DNA of 36,161 nt from Nanosynbacter sp. (GTDB lineage Bacteria; Patescibacteriota; Saccharimonadia; Saccharimonadales; Saccharimonadaceae). Positions 13,757 to 20,872 of the stretch are shown here, in pieces. The position numbers were made by a program, and so were the translations under genes. Position 1 is the first letter of the stretch, and the number at the start of each line of letters is the position of its first letter. The notes under the pieces are model-generated. The model was given only the letters and a program-made list of their open reading frames with translations, did not search any database and had not been told where the DNA came from. The stretch covers positions 1 to 36,161 of the forward strand of contig JABZKC010000005.1 in the NCBI GenBank assembly GCA_015257485.1, read 5' to 3'.

Positions 13757-15271
13757 CTAACTTTTCTTCGTAAAGTACCCCTGCACACCAGGACGATCCA
13801 CACGAAGCCAAGTCTTATCTGCCGTAGATGGATCAGTTAAGTATGAGCCGTTACCGCCTCGAAGCTTTTTACGATTACTAAACATATTAGAAAAAGTTGT
13901 AAGCTTAGATGTATTAAAATCATTATTCACGTATATTTTTTCTAACTTATCATTAGATGCCCACATGTCTGGAAGCGAGAACATGCCATTCATATTTGTC
14001 ACCTGGGAAGTGTTGAAGTTAGAGAGATCGAGCGTAGTGAGATTAGACATACTAAAAAACATATATCTCATATCTGTCACATTGGAGGTATCAAAGCTGG
14101 AAAGATCTAGCGTGGTGAGGCTAGGCATATTATTAAACATATTACTCATACTTGTCACCTTGGAAGTATTGAAGCTGGAAAAATCTAGCGTAGTAAGGAG
14201 GAGTATATTAAAGAACATACCTGCCATATTTGTCACCTGGGAGGTATCGAAATTAGAAAGGTTAAGCGAAGTGAGATTAGACATAAAACCGAACATACTG
14301 CTCATATTCGTCACCTGGGAGGTATCGAAATTAGAAAGGTTAAGCGAAGTGAGATTAGACATGCCCAAAAACATATTACTCATATTTGTCACCTTGGAAG
14401 TATCGAAATTAGAGAGATCTATCTCTAAGACATTTCTTATTTTTTGTACATAAGGTTCTGAATAAAACATCTTGCTACTATCTCTATTCAAATAAACCTT
14501 TTCTGGCTCGGCATAATAATAAGCCGTCTTATCGGTCGGGTCTAGCCAAAGTTTAATTTCATAATCAGACTCTTCATCTTCAATATTCACGGCATTCATG
14601 GAAGTAGCTGGTGGGACAGGACTTTTCCTGAAGTAATTGATTTCGCTGGTCGGAGTTTCTAAGGCTTTTAGTTTTGCATTAAAATCTGGCCCCTCGGTCA
14701 TGATGGCGATTTGATTATAGTCATTTGTTAGAATTGAAAATATTAGCTTATTTACATATCTACCGCTCTCGAGGCTATCTCCTAGCTTCAGACCAAATTC
14801 TAAATAATTCGCTTCATTACCATTCGTCTTGCTAGTGGTCTGTATGACACTCATTGGAGCAGTGGGCTTTGGGATTGGTGAAAAATTAGTATTACTTCCG
14901 ATCTTCACACCCCAGGTATTATCTGAAAAACCCGCGAGCGTTTTATTTGCGTCGATAGAATCAATTTTCGCGCCAGTAGCGGATTCAGTATTTACTAAGG
15001 CCGTCTCATCAGTTTTAGAATTTAATGTCGCCGTATAACCAGTCTTGTTATTCGTGTTTACTATAAGATTTAGCGGAATTTCCGTAGTCTGATCGGCGGA
15101 ATCTATCACCTGATTCCCGTCCACCTGCAGATTCGTTTGATCTACCGAAGCCGAAAGCGTCGGAGTGTATAAAGCAAAAATATTATTGCCGAAAATTAAA
15201 TTAGAAAAAGATATTAGAGTCAGAAATAATCCGAAAAGCTTTATTTCTCCATTAAGCCACCCCCCCCCCAT
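13757..15271 (-). CDS. BspA-like secreted protein, six DUF285 repeats
   Basis: A secreted surface protein of 504 residues. The signal peptide (GEIKLFGLFLTLISFSNLIF, cleavage near residue 33) is preceded by MGGGW, encoded by a G10 tract that begins in the start codon. Residues about 35-170 form the beta-type domain shared with the protein at 5007-5603. Six full 26-residue DUF285/BspA-like leucine-rich repeats follow (LNLSNFDTSQVTNM type), then one degenerate copy and a conserved tail ending GVQGYFTKKS. There is no LPxTG motif or C-terminal membrane anchor, so its cell attachment is unclear. DUF285 proteins in other bacteria are adhesins or lipoproteins. No Shine-Dalgarno precedes the ATG. It is a tandem paralogue of the gene at 15376-16734. 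Confidence 0.85.
   Translation of the reverse strand: MGGGWLNGEIKLFGLFLTLISFSNLIFGNNIFALYTPTLSASVDQTNLQVDGNQVIDSADQTTEIPLNLIVNTNNKTGYTATLNSKTDETALVNTESATGAKIDSIDANKTLAGFSDNTWGVKIGSNTNFSPIPKPTAPMSVIQTTSKTNGNEANYLEFGLKLGDSLESGRYVNKLIFSILTNDYNQIAIMTEGPDFNAKLKALETPTSEINYFRKSPVPPATSMNAVNIEDEESDYEIKLWLDPTDKTAYYYAEPEKVYLNRDSSKMFYSEPYVQKIRNVLEIDLSNFDTSKVTNMSNMFLGMSNLTSLNLSNFDTSQVTNMSSMFGFMSNLTSLNLSNFDTSQVTNMAGMFFNILLLTTLDFSSFNTSKVTSMSNMFNNMPSLTTLDLSSFDTSNVTDMRYMFFSMSNLTTLDLSNFNTSQVTNMNGMFSLPDMWASNDKLEKIYVNNDFNTSKLTTFSNMFSNRKKLRGGNGSYLTDPSTADKTWLRVDRPGVQGYFTKKS
15260..15269. repeat. Homopolymer G tract (minus strand) at a start codon
   Basis: About ten consecutive G residues on the coding strand; the first is the G of the ATG. 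The frame giving MGGGW needs exactly ten. One G more or fewer throws the gene out of frame, so this is a candidate phase-variation tract. Confidence 0.8.
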
Positions 15272-15313
15272 GAGATTTGCCTAAGTTGGTTTTTTGACCT
15301 TTCATATAATTTC

Positions 15314-15322
15314 ATTTTACCA
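15314..15322 (-). promoter_or_regulatory. Extended -10 promoter of the downstream BspA-like gene
   Basis: TGG-TAAAAT within TTATGGTAAAAT, which is identical to the element before the other BspA-like gene. It predicts a leader of about 36 nt lacking a Shine-Dalgarno site. Confidence 0.55.
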
Positions 15323-15375
15323 TAAGAATCTTCAAAGAGCCAAAAACACGTATTAACGATCCCCCCTTTCTTATA

Positions 15376-16734
15376 TTAAGGCTTTCTCGTAAAGTACCCC
15401 TGTACCCCCGGACGATCTATGCGAAGCCAAGATTTATCGGCGGTGGAAGGATTGGTAAGATAAGAACCATTCCCTCCTCGGAGCTTTTTACGGTTTTTAA
15501 ACATTCTTGAAAAATCTGTAAGTTTAGCGGTATTAAAATCATTGTTCACATATATTTTTTCTAGCTTGTCCTTAGGTATATCTGTATATTCAAGAGAAAA
15601 CATATAGTTCATATTCGTCACCTGGGAAGTATCGAAATTGGAGAGATCAAGGGTGGTGAGATTAGCCATGCCAGCAAACATAGTACCCATATTCTTCACC
15701 TTCGAAGTATCAAAGTTAGAGAGGTTAAGGGAGGTGAGATTGACCATGCCAACAAACATACCACTCATATTCGTCACCTTAGAAGTATCGAAGTTAGAGA
15801 GATTAAGGGAGGTAAGACTAGACATGCCATAAAACATATAGCCCATATTCGTCACCTGGGAAGTGTCGAAGTTGGAGAGATCAAGCTCTAAGATGTTTTT
15901 GATTTTTTGTTCACCAAATCCTAAAAGGAACATATTGTAGCTATCCGTATTTAAATAAACTTTTTCTGGCTCAGCATAATAATAGGCAGTCTTATCTGTC
16001 GGATCTAACCAGAGCTTTATCTCATAATCGGATTCCTCGTCTTCAATATTTATCGCATTCACGGAGGCAGCTGGTGCTACAGTACTCTTCTTAAAGTGCT
16101 CGATTTTATTTGTCGCGGTTTCCAAGGATTTTAGTTTTATATTAAAATCAGGGCCCTCTGTCATAATGGCTATTGGCGTATATGGATTTGAAACAAAAGA
16201 TAAGATTAATTTGTTTGTATAATTCCCTGATTCGAGGTTATCAGCTAATTTCATGCCGATATTTAACTGGTTCGATTCGTTACCATTGGTCTTTTCTGCA
16301 GTCTGTAAGATTTGTGCTGGAGCAAATAATGCTGGGATCGGTGCATAATTCGTAGATGCACCAAACTTATAGCCCCAAGTATTATTAGAAAAACCTCCCA
16401 GCGGCCCAGCGGACGAGATCGAATTAATTTTTGCACCAGCGGTAGAAGCTGCATTGGTTAGTGCAGTATTTTCAGTTTCGGAACTTAAGGTCACCGTATA
16501 GCCAGTCTTATTGTTTGTATTTACCGTAAGGTTTAGTGGGATTTCTGTGGTTTTATTCGTACTGTTTATCACCTGGTTCCCATTTATCTGTAAACTCATT
16601 TGATCCACGGAAGCGGAAAGCGCCGGGGTGAAGAGAGCAAATGTATTGTTACTGAAAATTAAATTAGAGAAAGATATTAAACTTAGAAATAATACGAAAA
16701 TCTTTAATTCTCTATTAAACCACCCCCCCCCCAT
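15376..16734 (-). CDS. BspA-like secreted protein, four DUF285 repeats
   Basis: A 452-residue paralogue of the next gene downstream. It has the same build: MGGGW from a G10 tract; a signal peptide (RELKIFVLFLSLISFSNLIF, cleavage near NTFA); the shared beta-type domain (NTNNKTGYT, NTWGYKFG, ESGNYTNKLILS); a linker nearly identical between the pair (DEESDYEIKLWLDPTDKTAY); four full 26-residue DUF285 repeats plus a degenerate one; and the tail KLRGGNGSYLT ... GVQGYFTRKP. Two fewer repeats than the paralogue suggests repeat gain or loss by recombination. No surface anchor is seen. It is probably an adhesin or ligand for host-cell contact, by analogy with BspA-like proteins. Confidence 0.85.
   Translation of the reverse strand: MGGGWFNRELKIFVLFLSLISFSNLIFSNNTFALFTPALSASVDQMSLQINGNQVINSTNKTTEIPLNLTVNTNNKTGYTVTLSSETENTALTNAASTAGAKINSISSAGPLGGFSNNTWGYKFGASTNYAPIPALFAPAQILQTAEKTNGNESNQLNIGMKLADNLESGNYTNKLILSFVSNPYTPIAIMTEGPDFNIKLKSLETATNKIEHFKKSTVAPAASVNAINIEDEESDYEIKLWLDPTDKTAYYYAEPEKVYLNTDSYNMFLLGFGEQKIKNILELDLSNFDTSQVTNMGYMFYGMSSLTSLNLSNFDTSKVTNMSGMFVGMVNLTSLNLSNFDTSKVKNMGTMFAGMANLTTLDLSNFDTSQVTNMNYMFSLEYTDIPKDKLEKIYVNNDFNTAKLTDFSRMFKNRKKLRGGNGSYLTNPSTADKSWLRIDRPGVQGYFTRKP
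16723..16732. repeat. Homopolymer G tract (minus strand) at a start codon
   Basis: Ten consecutive G residues on the coding strand beginning within the ATG, as in the paralogue. At nine G residues the reading frame meets a stop within about ten codons. Confidence 0.88.
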
Positions 16735-16773
16735 GAGGTTTTATATGTGATTCTTGGCCTTGCATATAGTTTT

Positions 16774-16782
16774 ATTTTACCA
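16774..16782 (-). promoter_or_regulatory. Extended -10 promoter of the upstream BspA-like gene
   Basis: TTATGGTAAAAT, with TGG-TAAAAT as an extended -10. The surrounding leader is also similar to that of the paralogue (TATATG-AAGG-CAA), so promoter and gene were duplicated together. Confidence 0.55.
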
Positions 16783-16811
16783 TAAGAAGAATAGATTTTT
16801 GATATCAAAAA

Positions 16812-17060
16812 AAAGAATGTCATCTAACTTTTTATCTGAACATTATTCAAAAAGAATGTCGTCTTGCCTTTAGCTTGATTTTTCGAAAAGAGAATGCCGC
16901 TTACCTCTGACGGAGCATAAGCTTGGCCGAACGGCCTTGAGTGTCTCCGGAACGAGGTATGCGGCTTTCTCTTACCCTTGAGCGGTCCGAAAAAAGGTAT
17001 GCGACATTCTCCTTCCCTGAGCGTCTCCGGAACGAAGTATGCGGCATTCTCCCCCCTTGA
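16812..17060. repeat. Large nested palindrome with repeated units
   Basis: The centre is GGCC-GAAC-GGCC (16925-16936). Outward, CGGAG/CTCCG, ACCTC/GAGGT and GCCGC/GCGGC pair, closing with AGAGAA (16889) against TCTCT (16972). Further out, GAATGTCG-GCCTTT (about 16854-16871) faces AAAGG-GCGACATTC (about 16995-17009), and GAATGTCAT (16815) faces GCGGCATTC (17041-17049). The right half also contains a direct repeat: CTCCGGAACGA at 16945 and 17025, 80 bp apart. It separates infB from the BspA-like gene and may act as a terminator or be a small mobile repeat. Confidence 0.75.
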
Positions 17061-17101
17061 GTGTGTTTTTCAAAAAATAAATATCTTCAGGCTCTATTTT
17101 T

Positions 17102-18877
17102 TTAAAGCTTCTTTTTCACCAATTCCCTGGTAAAGAATTTCACGCGGTCATTCACTTCGATCACCAACTTCTTTTCTAACTTAAAGGCGATACCACCAGT
17201 TTCACCAGCCACCAATTCGTTTACATCCATTTTTTCTTTTTGGACTGAATCGACTTCCACTTCACCGATCAATTCTTTTTCGTGATAGACGCGGCCCATC
17301 AAGCCTTTTTTCACTAGGCCAGTCAAAACTTCACCACCCGCAATAATTGCCGTGCGTTCAGTACGGAAGACACCCTTAATCTTCATTTCACCCATTTCGG
17401 TTTCCACGATTTCCGCATCCAAAAGATTCTCCATCGAAGTTTTTGCATCATCGAGCAGTTCGTAAATAATCTTATAATTACGAATTTCTACTCCGTCACG
17501 CGCCGCCAATTTCACGATATTGGTTGGCACATTTACATTAAAGCCATAAACCACGGTGTTATCACCTTCTGCCATATAAATATCATTTTCCGTAATATCG
17601 CCCACGCCAGAAGACACGATATTTAGCATCACTTCACCCTTCGTGTCAATCATCTTCAAAGAATCAACCACCGAAGTCACTGAACCAAGCACGTCACCTT
17701 TAATAATCACATTAAAGACTTTCGCATTATCTGCGTTATTCATCATACGAAGTAGGTCCGAACTCGTCACATTCGCGGAAGCACTTTCTTCCACCAAATT
17801 CTGCGCGTTGAGAAGCGCCATCTTGCGTGCTGACTTTTCATCTTTCACTTCGATAAATTTATCACCGAAATTTGGCAATTCCTTAAAACCGGTCACTGTG
17901 ACAGGGGTCGAAGGCGTGGCCTTACCCTTTGGCTTACCACGAAAATCCAACATCGTACGAATCTTGCCATAAGCACCACCCGCCACGATGAATTCTCCAG
18001 TTTTCAATTCTCCACCGGTCACCAAAAGATTCACCACTGAACCCTTACCAACCTCCATGTGAGACTCAATCACCAAACCTTCGGAAGGAATTTGCACATC
18101 GGCTTTTAATTCCTCGATATCAGCCGTCAAAAGAATCAAATCAAGTAACTTCTCGAGATTATCTCCACGTTTTGCCGAAATTGGCACCATGGTAATGTCA
18201 CCGCCCCATTCTTCTGGGTTCAAACCATGCTGCGCCAAATCTGCCATCGTGCGTGGAATATCTGCACCTTCACGGTCAATCTTATTAATCGCAACGATAA
18301 TTTTTGCGTTCGCACTCTGGGCAAACTTAATCGCTTCCACCGTCTGAGGTTTTACGCCATCATCGGCCGCCACCACGATTACCACAATATCCGTCAACAT
18401 CGCACCGTGCTGACGAATTGCGGCAAAAGCTTCGTGCCCTGGCGTATCCAGAAAAGTAATCAAGCGTTCGTTATGCTTCAATTGGTAAGCCGAAATATGT
18501 TGCGTAATACCGCCGGCTTCCCCCTCCACGGTTTTCTTATGTAAGAGCGTATCGAGTAAAGTAGTTTTACCATGATCGACATGACCCATCACGGCCACCA
18601 CTGGTGGACGTATCACTGCCTTATCTGATAATTCCCTTCGTAGTTCCGAAGTCTTGGTCGAAGTATTTTTGCGCTCCAAACGCACGTTTTTTAGACCCAA
18701 TTCTTCGATAATAATACTCGCGGTATCAAAATCCAGTCGCTGATTAATCGTCGCCACGATTCCCTGCTTAAAAAGTTCGCCGATCAAAAATGTCACGGAA
18801 AGACCGAGCGCATTTGCTAGCTCATCTACGGTAATTGAACCCGCAATCTGAATCACCTTGTCTTGATTTTCTGCCAT
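17102..18877 (-). CDS. infB: Translation initiation factor IF-2
   Basis: It is the GTPase that delivers initiator fMet-tRNA to the 30S subunit. The N-terminus has one IF2_N-like domain (ITVDELANALGLSVTFLIGE). The G domain shows G1 GHVDHGKTTLLD near 97, G3 DTPGHEAF, and G4 NKID. Domains II, III and IV follow, with IF2-specific SSGVGDITENDI and a C-terminal FRTERTAIIAGGEVLTG. At 591 residues it lacks the long N-terminal extension of larger IF-2 proteins, as is usual in reduced genomes. The ATG is supported by AAGGAG with 5-nt spacing. It has its own extended -10 promoter and follows the ftsL-like terminator, so it is not co-transcribed by necessity with the division genes. Confidence 0.97.
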   Translation of the reverse strand: MAENQDKVIQIAGSITVDELANALGLSVTFLIGELFKQGIVATINQRLDFDTASIIIEELGLKNVRLERKNTSTKTSELRRELSDKAVIRPPVVAVMGHVDHGKTTLLDTLLHKKTVEGEAGGITQHISAYQLKHNERLITFLDTPGHEAFAAIRQHGAMLTDIVVIVVAADDGVKPQTVEAIKFAQSANAKIIVAINKIDREGADIPRTMADLAQHGLNPEEWGGDITMVPISAKRGDNLEKLLDLILLTADIEELKADVQIPSEGLVIESHMEVGKGSVVNLLVTGGELKTGEFIVAGGAYGKIRTMLDFRGKPKGKATPSTPVTVTGFKELPNFGDKFIEVKDEKSARKMALLNAQNLVEESASANVTSSDLLRMMNNADNAKVFNVIIKGDVLGSVTSVVDSLKMIDTKGEVMLNIVSSGVGDITENDIYMAEGDNTVVYGFNVNVPTNIVKLAARDGVEIRNYKIIYELLDDAKTSMENLLDAEIVETEMGEMKIKGVFRTERTAIIAGGEVLTGLVKKGLMGRVYHEKELIGEVEVDSVQKEKMDVNELVAGETGGIAFKLEKKLVIEVNDRVKFFTRELVKKKL

Positions 18878-18920
18878 ACTTACTCCTTACCGCCCCCAAG
18901 AGGACACATTTATCTAAATT

Positions 18921-18929
18921 ATTTTACCA
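18921..18929 (-). promoter_or_regulatory. Extended -10 promoter of infB
   Basis: TGG-TAAAAT in the context ATATGGTAAAAT, almost the same as the two BspA-like promoters. It predicts a leader of about 37 nt that includes the AAGGAG site. Confidence 0.6.
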
Positions 18930-18961
18930 TATTTTAGAGAGAGAAAAAAGCATAAGCAGTT

Positions 18962-18996
18962 CAAAATAAGCTCAAACCGATTTTTCAGTTTGAGCC
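18962..18996 (-). terminator. Intrinsic terminator after the ftsL-like gene
   Basis: On the minus strand GCTCAAAC and GTTTGAGC form an 8-bp stem with a 10-nt loop, followed by TTATTTT. Confidence 0.8.
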
Positions 18997-19066
18997 TATT
19001 TATGCCTGGTAATTTCCGCCTCGCAAACGTCCATCACCGAAAAGAGAAACCAAAAACAAACAATAT

Positions 19067-19486
19067 TTATCTTGTAAATCCTGCGGCGGTCGCGGTTTCC
19101 ATATTCGACGCCACAGTGGAATTTTTGCTATTCGCAATCGACTGAAGCCTTGCCTGCTCCACTCGCAAATCGTCTCGTTCTGCCTCGAGATCGGATAGCT
19201 GAGTATTCACTTCGTTAATTTTGTAGTCAAAAGCGGTAGTTTGCGACTGCTCTGAGACATAAAAAAGTCCCAAAATAGCTACCATGATCGTAATCATCAA
19301 AGCCGATGAAAAACGACCAAACACATTACTCTTGTATTTCACACTATTTTGGTTTCTCGAATAGCCGGAAGAAACCGCACTAGCGTAAAAATTCGTTCGG
19401 GGCAAACTCGCGGCTGTACGCGTGCTTGTCATTCTGGTACGGACTGAATAACTGTTTTGCTTTGGTCCATTAACTGTGATTCGCAT
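19067..19486 (-). CDS. FtsL/septum-initiator-like division protein
   Basis: A small bitopic membrane protein of 139 residues. It has a basic, Ser/Arg/Thr-rich cytoplasmic N-terminus, one transmembrane helix (SALMITIMVAILGLFYV, about 72-88), then a coiled-coil (INEVNTQLSDLEAERDDLRV) and a short Ala/Thr tail. This is the FtsL/DivIC build, and the place after rsmH matches the usual division cluster order. The start at 19486 is chosen because GCGAGGAAAA lies just upstream; an open frame continues 13 codons further but lacks such a site. In the family it joins FtsB and FtsQ to activate septal wall synthesis. Assignment rests on architecture and context, since FtsL proteins are poorly conserved. 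Confidence 0.7.
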   Translation of the reverse strand: MRITVNGPKQNSYSVRTRMTSTRTAASLPRTNFYASAVSSGYSRNQNSVKYKSNVFGRFSSALMITIMVAILGLFYVSEQSQTTAFDYKINEVNTQLSDLEAERDDLRVEQARLQSIANSKNSTVASNMETATAAGFTR

Positions 19487-19613
19487 TTTTCCTCGCAAAA
19501 AATACTCGCTAAAATCTTGTCGCAAAAAAGATTTTAATTAGTATTTCTAATTATTTTTATTTTTATTTTTCTAATTGCTGTGAGTCTATCTTTTTACACA
19601 AAAAATATTCATA

Positions 19614-19772
19614 GACCGAAGTCCCATATTAACCGCACTACCGCATCGCTAATATGGTCTTCGGGAAGGTCATATTTTTTATATAAAACACACTCTACGA
19701 TTTACTCACAACCGCATCGGGGCCTTCACCTTTAGGGAGAATTTCCCGTCATGTGGGAGCAAAAAGCTCCCA
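19614..19772 (-). ncRNA. Structured RNA region in the rsmH-ftsL spacer
   Basis: On the minus strand, after the 21-codon ORF, come a 7-bp hairpin (TGGGAGC/GCTCCCA, 19754-19772), a GGGA/TCCC hairpin, a block containing CGATGCGGTTGTGAG, and a compound hairpin (19614-19671). In the last, GACC...CCGAAG and CTTCGGTC arms enclose an 8-bp CCATATTA/TAATATGG stem whose loop holds a second copy, CGATGCGGTAGTGCGG. The repeated GATGCGGT element and nested stems suggest a folded leader or small RNA. No known class was recognised, and an own promoter is not evident. Confidence 0.4.
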
Positions 19773-19784
19773 AAGTTTATCTAA

Positions 19785-19850
19785 TTAACGAAAGTTAACT
19801 TTGATTTTTTGTGCGCGTGAGGTGTTTTTTACAATGATTTGCTTTGGCAT
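19785..19850 (-). CDS. 21-codon basic small ORF with strong Shine-Dalgarno
   Basis: It is too short for routine gene calling but has an ideal AGGAGG (19855-19860) 4 nt before the ATG. It encodes 21 residues, beginning MPKQIIVKN and ending KIKVNFR, with seven Lys/Arg and no acidic residue. It lies between rsmH (69 bp upstream) and the structured spacer before the ftsL-like gene. It could be a leader peptide whose translation controls the folded RNA behind it, a small functional protein, or a chance frame. Conservation is the deciding evidence and could not be examined here. Confidence 0.5.
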   Translation of the reverse strand: MPKQIIVKNTSRAQKIKVNFR

Positions 19851-19918
19851 ATTGCCTCCTTTTTTTGTTTTTATTTTTATCAATGGAGCTGAAGTCGTGC
19901 TTAAAATCTAAGCTAGCC

Positions 19919-20797
19919 TTAATTTCTTTTTGCTACTCTTAATTTTGCACTTCTCGCTCTCGGATTGATAACGAGTTCAGATTCCCCCGCAACTACTGGG
20001 TTTTTCGTCAAAATCGTTAATTTCGATTCATAACCTAGTGCACTTTCCTGCTTAAAATATTGCTTCACCAGCCGATCTTCCAAGCTATGAAAAGTAATAA
20101 TCGCTACCCTACCATTCGGCTTCAAAAGTTTAGGTAATAATGGTAAAGTTTTTTCGATAATCGAAAGCTCATCGTTTACAAAAATTCTTACAGCTTGAAA
20201 AACCTGTGTGGCTGGATGTTTTTTATGCCATCCATTTCCAGCGATTCGATCCGCCAATTCCTTAGTTGAAGAAAAAGGTCGGCTCGTTACAATTTCCCTC
20301 GCGTGTTTTTTCGCTAAACCAATAGATTCTTCGCCATATTCTTGGAAAATTTCTACCAGTTTTTTCTCTGGAAAATGATTAATCACCGTTTCAGCTGATA
20401 ATTCCTGCGTCCTATCCATGCGCATATCTAAAGGCCCATCATTTTTGAATGAAAAACCTCGATCCGAATTATCTAATTGCGGAGATGAAACTCCAAAATC
20501 TGCCAATATCATATCAAAAGTTTTTCCACACTCGATTAAGTGTTGCGCCGCACTATAAAAATCCATTTGTAAAATATCTAACATTGATTCATCCAAAGGA
20601 TACTTCTCTCGAAGATATTTCACAGCATTCTCATCTCGGTCTACCAAGATGGAATCTTTATAATTCTGCGTAACCGCCAAAACCTTTCCCGCATGGCCCG
20701 CATATCCCGCCGTCAAATCCAAATAAGATTTGCCCAGTTTCGGGTTTAGAGCCTCGAGAACTTCTGATAGCATTACAGGTTTGTGAAGTTCATTCAT
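19919..20797 (-). CDS. rsmH: 16S rRNA (cytosine-1402-N4)-methyltransferase RsmH
   Basis: It methylates C1402 in the ribosomal P site (formerly MraW). The N-terminal HKPVMLSEVLEAL is typical, followed by the SAM-binding motif YLDLTAGYAGHAGKVL, then FDMILADFGVSSPQLDN, RGFSFKNDGPLDMRMD, and a C-terminal segment including VAIITFHSLEDRLVKQYF. It is 292 residues from the chosen start. The open frame extends 25 codons further, but a perfect TATAAT lies exactly 6 nt before the internal ATG, so transcription should begin at that ATG. It heads the ftsL-like region as in standard division clusters; no mraZ is seen upstream. Confidence 0.96.
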   Translation of the reverse strand: MNELHKPVMLSEVLEALNPKLGKSYLDLTAGYAGHAGKVLAVTQNYKDSILVDRDENAVKYLREKYPLDESMLDILQMDFYSAAQHLIECGKTFDMILADFGVSSPQLDNSDRGFSFKNDGPLDMRMDRTQELSAETVINHFPEKKLVEIFQEYGEESIGLAKKHAREIVTSRPFSSTKELADRIAGNGWHKKHPATQVFQAVRIFVNDELSIIEKTLPLLPKLLKPNGRVAIITFHSLEDRLVKQYFKQESALGYESKLTILTKNPVVAGESELVINPRARSAKLRVAKRN

Positions 20798-20803
20798 AAC
20801 TAC

Positions 20804-20809
20804 ATTATA
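20804..20809 (-). promoter_or_regulatory. -10 element of rsmH, leaderless
   Basis: Consensus TATAAT, then 6 nt, then the rsmH ATG. It decides the rsmH start in favour of the internal ATG. Confidence 0.65.
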
Positions 20810-20872
20810 ACTTATCCGAGGTTTCTCTGATAGGTTTTTGTAGTTATTTGCTTCTTGTTTGAGATCGTTCAA

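Noticed and set aside
13965..14453. Regular 78-bp repeats taken as a CRISPR array, and the plus-strand open frame across them
   Set aside because: The repeats encode in-frame 26-residue DUF285 units on the minus strand with no unique spacers. The plus-strand frame is a shadow of that repeat.
20798..20872. 25-codon N-terminal extension of RsmH
   Set aside because: It would place the consensus TATAAT inside the gene, has no ribosome site, and is not part of the family N-terminus, which begins at HKPVML.
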